Shown: one piece after another, positions 55,937-64,000 of the stretch
How positions within the stretch are numbered: the first letter of the stretch is position 1
Layout: each line of letters begins with the position of its first letter
NCBI GenBank assembly: GCA_026387935.1
Contig: JAPLKU010000005.1
Coordinates: 96,364 to 160,363 of the forward strand
From: Gemmatimonadota bacterium
GTDB taxonomy: Bacteria > Gemmatimonadota > Gemmatimonadetes > Gemmatimonadales > Gemmatimonadaceae
Direction of reading: 5' to 3'
DNA length: 64,000 nucleotides
Notes under the pieces: model-generated
Databases searched by the model: none
Told to the model about the DNA's origin: nothing
What the model saw: the letters and a program-made list of their open reading frames with translations, nothing else
Program-made: the position numbers and the translations under genes

Positions 55937-57178
55937 CTACGCCGCTTTGACCTTCGGCGCGTTGGGCGGAATCCCGTGTTCGATACCGAAGGTGAGTGAA
56001 ATCGTGAGCAGCACGACAACGGCTCCGGTGATGAACGGCACGCCATGTCCGAGGTGGTCGTAGGCAAACCCGGCGTAGAGCGGTCCGATCACGCGCCCAA
56101 CGCCGCCAAAAGTTTGCTGCACGCCCATGTAGAGCCCGCGCTCATGTGACGGCACCACGCGCGAGAGCATTCCCGTCACGCACGGGAAGGTGAATGCCGC
56201 GCCAAGCGGAACGCACGCCACCGCGACCGCGAGAATCGGAATTGTCGGCGACACCGCCATGCCCGCGAGCCCGGTGGCGAGGAACACCATGCCGATTCGT
56301 GACAGGCGCGCTTCGCCAAACCAGTCCACCAGCTTGCCCAGAAACACCGCGCGCGTGACAAAAGAAATCAATCCGACGTACGTGAAGAAGTAACCAATCG
56401 TGTGCTCTGTTACCGCGAACTTGAACGCGAGGAAGAGCGCGAGGATCGTGGTCATCCCCTGGAACGATCCCATCGTGATGCCGTAGATCCAGATGAGCCG
56501 CGACGCCGATTCGCGGCCATGCGTGAGTACGCGCCGCATGACTTCGGGTGACCGGCGCACCACCGGCCGTTCAGACGCGTGCTTGCCCGCGTGCTCGTTT
56601 GACTCGGCCAGGTATCGCCAGCAGAACGCCATGTTCACGGCGGAGATTCCGGCGGCCACCATCCCCGGTCCGGTGGAGCCGAGCGTCATCGCCCAGGAGC
56701 CGATTACCGGGCCAATCGCCACGCCGGCGTTCGTCGCCGCTGAAAGCCAGCCCAGCGCTTTCGCGCGATCTTCCGGCTTGGTCGCGTCGGCGACATAGGC
56801 CTGGATCACGCCGACCGTTCCGCCGCCGGCGCCTTGCACCACGCGGCAGAGAAAGAGCAGCTCGAGCGAACCCGCAAAAGCGAACACCACGTACGCGGCG
56901 GCCGAACTCACGAGCCCGACCATCAGGGCAGGGCGGCGGCCGAACTTGTCGGAGAACCGCCCCCAGTAGGGCGCGCTCATGAGCTGCGCCACGGAGAAGG
57001 TCATCACGATGAGCGAAACCACCGCGCCTTCGCCGCCAAGGCCCACGCTGTCAAGCGCGTTCCACAGCGGCCCGTGGCCGATGAGACGTTTCGCATAGAA
57101 CGGCACGAGCGGGAACACGATGAGTCCACCCATCATGTCCACGAACGCCGTCACCATCAGGATGACCAACCGACCCAC
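55937..57178 (-). CDS. MFS drug/metabolite exporter (TetA/DHA1-like)
   Basis: 413 aa with 12 predicted membrane helices. Motif A between helices 2 and 3 is GRFSDKFGRRPAL (about 75-87). Motif C-like glycine-rich GAGGGTVGVIQAY and AATNAGVAIGPVIGSW are typical of DHA1 antiporters. A basic cytoplasmic loop (HAGKHASERPVVRR) separates the two halves. GTG 57178 starts it. Substrate unknown. Confidence 0.88.
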   Translation of the reverse strand: MGRLVILMVTAFVDMMGGLIVFPLVPFYAKRLIGHGPLWNALDSVGLGGEGAVVSLIVMTFSVAQLMSAPYWGRFSDKFGRRPALMVGLVSSAAAYVVFAFAGSLELLFLCRVVQGAGGGTVGVIQAYVADATKPEDRAKALGWLSAATNAGVAIGPVIGSWAMTLGSTGPGMVAAGISAVNMAFCWRYLAESNEHAGKHASERPVVRRSPEVMRRVLTHGRESASRLIWIYGITMGSFQGMTTILALFLAFKFAVTEHTIGYFFTYVGLISFVTRAVFLGKLVDWFGEARLSRIGMVFLATGLAGMAVSPTIPILAVAVACVPLGAAFTFPCVTGMLSRVVPSHERGLYMGVQQTFGGVGRVIGPLYAGFAYDHLGHGVPFITGAVVVLLTISLTFGIEHGIPPNAPKVKAA

Positions 57179-57208
57179 TACACGCGCTCCGAGAAGGTTC
57201 GAGGGAGT

Positions 57209-58083
57209 TTAGTCGGTGGTCCGGCCCAACGCAGCGGGTGGAACGCTTCGTCCCACCACACCGGCCACCGCCACGATCGTCAGCACGTAGGGTATCATCG
57301 CGACGAACTGCGACGGAATCAGTTGCGCCGCCTGCAAACGAATCTGCAGCGTCTCCGCGCCGGCAAAGAGCAGGCAGGCCAGTCCCGCACGCACGGGATC
57401 CCAGCGCCCGAAGATCACAGCGGCCAGCGCGATGAACCCTCGGCCCGCCGTCATGGAGTCCGTAAACTGGTGCTGGTCGAGCGCGAGGTACGTCCCGCCC
57501 AGCGCAGCCAGCGCGCCTGACCCGAGCACCGCCACCCATCGCACGCGATTGACCGGCACACCCAGACTTGCGGCGGCCAGGGGATGCTCGCCTACCGCGC
57601 GTACACGGAGCCCGAACGTGGTGCGATAGACGACGAACGCCAGCGCCGGCATCGTGGCGAGCCCGAGCCAGACGAGCGGATTCGACACGAGCGCCAGAGC
57701 GCCGCCGATATTGTCGCCGCCAAATCCGGCAACGCGCGGCGAGTTTGAGCTTGAATCAAATGCGAGTTGCAACAGGAATCGTGTGATGCCGACGGTGAAC
57801 AGGTTGATCGCCACACCGGTGACGATCTGGTCCGCCTTGAACCGCAGCGTGCACACCGCGTGAATGGCGGCCAGCATGATGCCCCACCAGACGCCGGTCA
57901 CCACACCGATCCATGCGCTGCCCGTGTAGTACGCGCCGATCACTGCCCCGAATGCACCGCCCAGCATGTAGCCTTCGAGCGAAAGCGCGACGATGCCGGC
58001 ACGCTCGGCGAGTGCACCGCCGGCCGCCGCGAACAAATACGGAATCGCAATCCGAATCGTCTGCGCGAGGAAGAGGAGCAGTG

Positions 58084-58087
<4 letters not shown>
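57209..58087 (-). CDS. Nucleoside ABC importer permease 2 (NupQ/YufQ-like)
   Basis: 292 aa, about eight hydrophobic helices. The motif ALAERAGIVALSLEGYMLGGAFGAV near residue 25 is typical of the BPD_transp_2 permeases of BMP-type systems. It forms the pore with the next upstream permease. ATG 58087 overlaps that gene's stop (ATGA). The four genes from 61840 down to 57209 are an operon. Confidence 0.92.
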
Positions 58088-59228
<1,141 letters not shown>

Positions 59229-59232
<4 letters not shown>

Positions 59233-60806
59233 GCCGCGCTCTCGGTTTCGGCCTTGCGGGCGCCGGTCATGTACGGGCCCAGCGCGTCTTCGCTCGCGTC
59301 GGCCCGCGACATCACGGCCACGAATCTGCCGCCATACATCACGGCCACCCGGTCCGCGAGCGACAGCACTTCACGAAGCTCGGCGGACACGAGCAGAATC
59401 GCCTTTCCGGCATCGCGCGCCTTGCGCAGCGTGTCGTGAATGAACTCGATGGCGCCAACGTCCACGCCGCGCGTGGGCTGCGCCGCCAGCAGCACGATGA
59501 AATCGCGCGAAAGTTCGCGGGCAATGACAACCTTCTGCTGATTGCCGCCCGAGAGCGTCCGCACTGCGAGCGACGCGTCCGTTGGCCGAACGTCGAATGC
59601 CGCCACCTGCTTTGCGGCGTTTGTCGCGACCGCGGCACGATCCATCACTCCACTGCGCGAGAAACGATGCTGCTGGCCGAGGATCAGGTTGTCGGCGACA
59701 GAGTACTCGAGAATCAGGCCGCGCTGGTGGCGGTCCTCGGGGATGTGCGAGAGTCCGGCGTCGCCGCGCTCGCGCACAGACGCGTGCGTGATTTCACGAT
59801 CGCCGATACGGATCGATCCCGATGTCACGCCCCGCAGTCCCGAAATCGCCTCGAGCAACTCGGTCTGTCCATTTCCTTCAACGCCTGCGATGCCGAGAAT
59901 CTCGCCGGCGCTGACCGTGAAGGAGACGTCGTTGACCGCCTTTTCCACTCGTGCGCCGCGAACCGTGAGGTTCCGCACGGTCAGTCCCGTACCGCCTCCC
60001 CCTTCGTCGCCCAAACCCTTTCCCCTCCCGACACTCCCGGCACTCGTTTGCACCGACAAATCGACATCGCGTCCAACCATCGCCTTTGCGATGCCCTCGG
60101 GCGTCGTCGCGCGCGTGGCCATCCGTGCCACCGTCGCGCCCTGGCGCATTACCGTGATGCGCTCCGTCACCGCCATCACTTCGTCGAGCTTGTGCGTGAT
60201 GAGGATGATCGTCGTGCCGGTATCGCGGACGCGTCGCAGCACGGCCCAGAGTTCGGTCACCTCTGGCGGCGAAAGCACCGCCGTTGGTTCGTCGAGAAGC
60301 AGAATCCGCGCGCCGCGGTAGAGCGTCTTGAGAATCTCCACGCGCTGCGCTTCGCCAACCGAAAGATCTGCCACGAGGCGATTGGCCGGCACGATCAGCC
60401 CGCTCTGCTTCGACAGCTCCTCCACTTCGCGAATCGCGCGGTCGCGATCAAACGTCGCCACACTCACCGGCTCGCGGCCCAGCACCACATTCTCGGCGAC
60501 CGTCAGCGTCGGCACGAGCATGAAGTGCTGGTGCACCATTCCGACGCCCGCCGCAATCGCCTGCGCCGTGGTCCAGCCGGTCACGTCGCGCCCGCCGACT
60601 TCCACGCCGCCGCCGTCCGGCGCCTGCATTCCGCTCAGGATCTTCATGAGCGTGGACTTGCCCGCGCCATTCTCTCCAACGAGCGCGTGGATTTCGCCCG
60701 CGCCAACCTCGATCTCCGCGCCCCGGTTCGCGTGCACCGCGCCGAAGTATTTCTGGATGCCGTTCATCCGCACGACGGCGGTCGGTCCTCCCACGGAGGC
60801 GGTCAT
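59229..60806 (-). CDS. Nucleoside ABC importer ATPase (NupO/YufO-like, two domains)
   Basis: 525 aa with two fused ATPase domains. The first has Walker A GENGAGKSTLMKIL (about 40-53), signature LSVGEAQRVEI and Walker B ILLLDEPTAVL. The second has the degenerate Walker A GVEGNGQTELLEAI, signature LSGGNQQKVVIA and FIVLLAAQPTRGVD. This is the sugar/nucleoside RbsA-like architecture used with BMP binding proteins. ATG 60806 overlaps the stop of the binding-protein gene. Confidence 0.93.
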
Positions 60807-61840
60807 CGGCTGCTCGGCACTGTGATCTTGCCTGCGACGATGTCCGCCTTGAGCGCCTCGAGGCGCGCGCGGACGGCGTCCGGAATCAACGCCTTGTTGT
60901 GCTCGTCGTACACATACCCAACGCCATCCTCGGCGAGGCCAAAGTCGTAAATACCGCCACTGAACTTCTTTTCTTTCACGCGGCTGATCACGTCGAACAC
61001 GGCGTTGTCCACGCGCTTGACCATCGACGAGAGCACAAATCCCGGCGCTTCATTGTATTGGTCGGCGTCCACGCCGATGCCCATTTTCTTCATCGTGCGC
61101 GCCGCTTCGAACACGCCGAGGCCGGTGGACCCCGACGCGTGGTAGATCACGTTCACGCCCTGCTGGTACTGCGAGAGGGCGAGCTCCTTGCCGCGGCCCG
61201 GATTGCGAAACGCCTCAGGCGTGACACCGGCGTACTGCGCAATCACTTCGCAATCAGCGCACACCGCCTTCACGCCCGCCTTGTAGCCCGCCTCGAACTT
61301 GTGGATGAGCGGCGTGTCCATGCCGCCCACAAAGCCAACTTTCTTTGAGCCCCCGACCAGCGCCGCCAGTGCGCCAACCAGAAACGATCCCTGCTCCTCG
61401 CGAAACTTGAGGGCCGCCACATTTAGTGGCGGCAGCACGACCTTCCCGTCCTTGTCCACGCTCACGGCGAAGTCGACGCCGGCGAACGACACGTTCGGAT
61501 ATTCTTTGGCGAGTTGGGTGAGGTCGTCGGTGAAGATGAAGCCAACGCCAATCACCAGGTCCATCCCTTCGGCGGCGAGCATGCGGAGTCCGGCTTCGCG
61601 GTCAGATCCTTCGCCCGGCTCCACGAAGCGGACGCGTGCGCCAAATGCCTTTGCCGCGCGTTCGGCGCCGATATACGCGCCGTCATTGAACGATTTGTCA
61701 CCCCGGCCGCCGAGGTCGAACACAATGCCGACATCCACGGCATCGCCGACGGGTGCGACCGCCGCCCCTGCGGGCCGGATGAACGACATCGCCACGTGTG
61801 CCGCTAATAGCACGCCGAGCAGGCCGAAGAGTTTGCGCAT
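60803..61840 (-). CDS. BMP-family substrate-binding protein of the nucleoside importer
   Basis: 345 aa. A signal peptide (MRKLFGLLGVLLAAHVAMSF) has no lipobox Cys, so the protein is probably free in the periplasm. The BMP fold has VGIVFDLGGRGDKSFNDGAYIGAER-type N-terminus (about 33-57), VIGVGFIFTDDL, the ligand segment KVGFVGGMDTPLIHKFEAGY and YHASGSTGLGVFEAA. It captures a nucleoside or purine for the ABC importer downstream. ATG 61840 (MRKLFG) is the start. It is divergent from the SCO-PCuAC gene. Confidence 0.9.
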   Translation of the reverse strand: MRKLFGLLGVLLAAHVAMSFIRPAGAAVAPVGDAVDVGIVFDLGGRGDKSFNDGAYIGAERAAKAFGARVRFVEPGEGSDREAGLRMLAAEGMDLVIGVGFIFTDDLTQLAKEYPNVSFAGVDFAVSVDKDGKVVLPPLNVAALKFREEQGSFLVGALAALVGGSKKVGFVGGMDTPLIHKFEAGYKAGVKAVCADCEVIAQYAGVTPEAFRNPGRGKELALSQYQQGVNVIYHASGSTGLGVFEAARTMKKMGIGVDADQYNEAPGFVLSSMVKRVDNAVFDVISRVKEKKFSGGIYDFGLAEDGVGYVYDEHNKALIPDAVRARLEALKADIVAGKITVPSSR

Positions 61841-61898
61841 GTCGGAGATAGATTCGCCTTTCGCCGTCACGGGGGCAAGCATTGGCTAAATTGAACTG

Positions 61899-63059
61899 AT
61901 GCCGAGTGCTCGTTTGAGCGTACCCCGTGCCGCCCGGGCGACTTCCCTCCGCTTGCTTGCGCTGGCGCTGATCGGCATGGGCGGTTGCGGGCCGGCGCGC
62001 GGCGAGCGTGTCGTGGCCGCCGAGTCGGGGGCCGTGGACGTCAGTGTTCGGCGGCCTGCTTTCACGCTGACCGATACCGACGGAAAACCGTTCGCCTTCG
62101 CTGAACGCACCGCCGGGCGCCTCACCTTCCTGGAGTTCGGCTACACGAACTGCCCCGACGTCTGCCCGGTCCACATGGCCAACCTGGCGACCGTCATCGG
62201 CAAGCTCGCGCCTTCCGACCGGATGCGGACGACAGTTGTTTTCGTCAGCGTTGATCCTGAACGCGACTCGGCGCAGGTCATTCGCAAGTGGCTCGACAAC
62301 TTTGACGTGAACTTCATCGGACTCCGTGGCACGCGCGCGGAAGTGGATGCCGCGCAGCAGCTTGTCGGGTTCGGCGCAGCAATCATCCAGGCCGACACCG
62401 CCGGTAGAGGCACCGCCAAGGGCACCGCGAATGGCGCAACTACGGTGAGCCATGCGGCGCCCGTCGTGGTCTTTAGCGCGGACGACACGGCGCACGTCAT
62501 GTACCCCTTCGGCACACGGCAGTCCGATTGGGCGCGCGATATCCCGCTTCTGCTCGCGCGTGGCGGCAAGTCCGGCGCAGAGGCCACGGCGTCAATGGCG
62601 TCGGCGCAATCCGCGGCGCAATCCGCGGCGCGCCCCACCGCCACGATCGAGCGAGCCTACGTCGTCGTCCCGGCAGGGCAGGGGCCCGCCGCGCTCTACT
62701 TCACGGCGCGCAATCCATTCGCGATGGCCGACACGATCGTCAGCATTGGAACTGAAGCGATTGGCCCCGCCTCGCTCCACCAATCCATGCACGACAAAGC
62801 CGCCGGCACCATCCATATGATGGCGGTTGCCGCGCTCGAGGTGCCGCCGCATGGCGCCGTGCGACTCACCCCGGGCGGTTTTCACGGCATGATCGGTCCG
62901 CTCAGCCGCCCGCTCGTGCGCGGCGAACGGATCGCCCTCACCGTACGATTCGAACACGCGGGTGTCGCGCGTGCCGATGCGACGGTCATCACGTACGCCG
63001 ACGTCGACTCGGCCACAACACCCGTTTCTGTAATTACCGGCGCCAAGCGCCAGGACTGA
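61899..63059 (+). CDS. SCO1/SenC-PCuAC fusion: copper chaperone for cytochrome oxidase
   Basis: 386 aa lipoprotein (lipobox GMGGC, Cys about 30). Residues about 45-215 form a thioredoxin-like SCO domain with copper ligands in YTNCPDVCPVHM (Cys 84 and 88) and a distal His in SHAAPVVVF (about 185). After an Ala/Gln/Ser linker (about 230-245), residues about 245-370 form a PCuAC (DUF461) domain. Its H-M...M...HxM site is visible as LHQSMHDKAAGTIHM then GGFHGM. Both chaperones normally work in sequence to build the CuA/CuB centres; here they are one chain. It is directly followed by ctaG. Confidence 0.88.
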   Translation: MPSARLSVPRAARATSLRLLALALIGMGGCGPARGERVVAAESGAVDVSVRRPAFTLTDTDGKPFAFAERTAGRLTFLEFGYTNCPDVCPVHMANLATVIGKLAPSDRMRTTVVFVSVDPERDSAQVIRKWLDNFDVNFIGLRGTRAEVDAAQQLVGFGAAIIQADTAGRGTAKGTANGATTVSHAAPVVVFSADDTAHVMYPFGTRQSDWARDIPLLLARGGKSGAEATASMASAQSAAQSAARPTATIERAYVVVPAGQGPAALYFTARNPFAMADTIVSIGTEAIGPASLHQSMHDKAAGTIHMMAVAALEVPPHGAVRLTPGGFHGMIGPLSRPLVRGERIALTVRFEHAGVARADATVITYADVDSATTPVSVITGAKRQD

Positions 63060-63061
63060 CA

Positions 63062-63868
63062 ATGCAATGGTGGTGCGCAGCACTCGGTGAGACCTGGACC
63101 TGGAACTGGCGCGCCTATCCCGGCGTCTGGCTCTTTGTGATTGCCGTACTCGTTGGCCTTCGCGCGATGACAGGCGCGGGGAGCTGGGCCCGCGCACCGA
63201 TCGCGGAGCGTTCCGCGTTCATCGCCGGAATCATCACGCTCTGGCTCTCACTTGACTGGCCGCTCGGTCCGATTGCGGCCGGCTACCTCGCGTCAGCGCA
63301 CGCGCTGCAGTTTCTCATCGTGACCATGTTCACGGCGCCCTTCCTGCTGCTCGGTGCGCGCACGGGCCTCGTTGAACGCGCGGCCGCGATTCGGCCCGGG
63401 TCCGCCACGCATCGGGTTGGGCGGCTGCTCGTCCACCCGCTCGTCGCGGCGATTCTCTTCAACGTCATCGTCGCCGCGACGCACGTACCGTCCGTCGTGG
63501 ACGGTCTCATGCCAAAGCCGAGTGGCGCCTTCATCATCGACAGCGCCTGGCTCATTGGCGGACTCATCTTCTGGTGGCCGGTGATCATGCCGGTGCCGCA
63601 ATACGAGCGATTCGGCGAACCCCTCAAGATTCTCTATCTGCTCGTCGGTACGCTCTTTCATACCGTAATCGGCATGATCATGCTCTCCGCCGAGTTTCCG
63701 CTCTACGGGATCTATGAGCTGGCGCCGCCGATCATCGCCGTCGCGCCGCGCGCCGACCAGCAGCTCGCCGGTGGCGTGATGGAGCTGGGCGTGTTCGGCG
63801 CAATCGTGTTTGCATCAGGCGTGCTCTTCTTCCGCTGGGCGAGCCGCGACGGAATGGCCAAGCACTAG
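63062..63868 (+). CDS. ctaG: CtaG (caa3-type) cytochrome oxidase assembly membrane protein
   Basis: 268 aa with about seven hydrophobic helices. Conserved segments are WNWRAYPGVWLFV, SAHALQFLIVTMFTAPFLLLG, LFNVIVAATHVPSVVDG, GLIFWWPVIMPVP and LLVGTLFHTVIGMIM, typical of the caa3_CtaG family. It starts 2 bases after the SCO-PCuAC stop, so both belong to one copper-delivery operon. Its TAG stop at 63866-63868 is also the first TAG of the 11-bp array. Confidence 0.92.
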   Translation: MQWWCAALGETWTWNWRAYPGVWLFVIAVLVGLRAMTGAGSWARAPIAERSAFIAGIITLWLSLDWPLGPIAAGYLASAHALQFLIVTMFTAPFLLLGARTGLVERAAAIRPGSATHRVGRLLVHPLVAAILFNVIVAATHVPSVVDGLMPKPSGAFIIDSAWLIGGLIFWWPVIMPVPQYERFGEPLKILYLLVGTLFHTVIGMIMLSAEFPLYGIYELAPPIIAVAPRADQQLAGGVMELGVFGAIVFASGVLFFRWASRDGMAKH

Positions 63869-64000
63869 TACAACTCTAGTACAACTCTAGTACAACTCTA
63901 GTACAACTCTAGTACAACTCTAGTACAACTCTAGTACAACTCTAGTACAACTCTAGTACAACTCTAGTACAACTCTAGTACAACTCTAGTACAACTCTAG
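63865..64000 (+). repeat. Perfect 11-bp tandem array (12 units, runs off the window)
   Basis: The unit CTAGTACAACT repeats from 63865 to the last base: 12 full copies (132 bases) plus CTAG, with no mismatch. It begins in the stop codon of ctaG. Each unit carries the palindromes CTAG and GTAC. Because 11 is not a multiple of 3, TAG occurs in all three frames. The end is not seen, so the true copy number is unknown. Confidence 0.97.

Noticed and set aside
63865..64000. CRISPR array
   Set aside because: Units are 11 bp with no spacers, and no cas gene is nearby. It is a simple tandem repeat.

Overview
The window is GC-rich, densely coding bacterial chromosome. Its character fits a Gemmatimonadota-like, Gram-negative heterotroph: a SusC/SusD outer-membrane pair in a genome with many secreted peptidases and amidohydrolases, a quinoprotein, and remnants of large PknB/TolB/TPR-type signalling genes that such genomes carry in many copies. 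This assignment is inference from gene content; no rRNA or universal marker gene is present.

Layout. (1) 1-3.6 kb: an imperfect inverted repeat, a threonine/serine dehydratase, a small membrane protein, then an AT-rich promoter/operator and a hipB-hipA-cupin operon. (2) 3.7-32 kb: mostly exported catabolic proteins: a CXXCH-bearing prenyltransferase-like protein, a HExxH metalloprotease, a D-aminoacylase-like amidohydrolase, two amidases, a PQQ dehydrogenase, a penicillin acylase, an acyl-CoA ligase, M28, M1 and S9 peptidases, an FG-GAP propeller, an MBL-fold hydrolase, a RidA protein, an enolase-superfamily enzyme, a cupin and an SGNH esterase. Together they look like a peptide/amide scavenging island. 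(3) 32-34.7 kb: a kinase remnant, an MBL protein, tRNA-Arg(UCG), an NHL-repeat protein with a strong terminator, and another gene remnant. (4) 34.7-42.7 kb: a minus-strand phenylacetate lower-pathway operon (paaG, paaH, paaI, paaJ, a small protein, paaZ, a YtcJ-like amidohydrolase). (5) 42.7-51 kb: SusC/SusD, a DUF445 membrane protein and a fused branched-chain 2-oxoacid dehydrogenase E1. (6) 51-56 kb: a DUF1259 protein and the phenylacetyl-CoA epoxidase operon paaABCD, with a divergent enoyl-CoA hydratase-family gene. (7) 56-61.8 kb: an MFS exporter and a complete BMP-type nucleoside ABC importer operon. (8) 61.9-64 kb: a SCO1-PCuAC fusion and CtaG, for cytochrome oxidase copper assembly, followed by a perfect 11-bp tandem array that runs off the window.

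How it fits together. Region 2 would release amino acids and acids from peptides and amides outside the cytoplasm. The paa genes would ring-epoxidise phenylacetyl-CoA, open the ring and beta-oxidise it to acetyl-CoA and succinyl-CoA. PaaK (the CoA ligase) and PaaE (the epoxidase reductase) are not in the window. The most unusual items are the 11-bp array, a degenerate 11-nt phased repeat before the acyl-CoA ligase, a hairpin repeat found twice 20 kb apart, the hipBA operator with a coupled cupin, the SCO-PCuAC fusion, and three decayed signalling-gene fragments.
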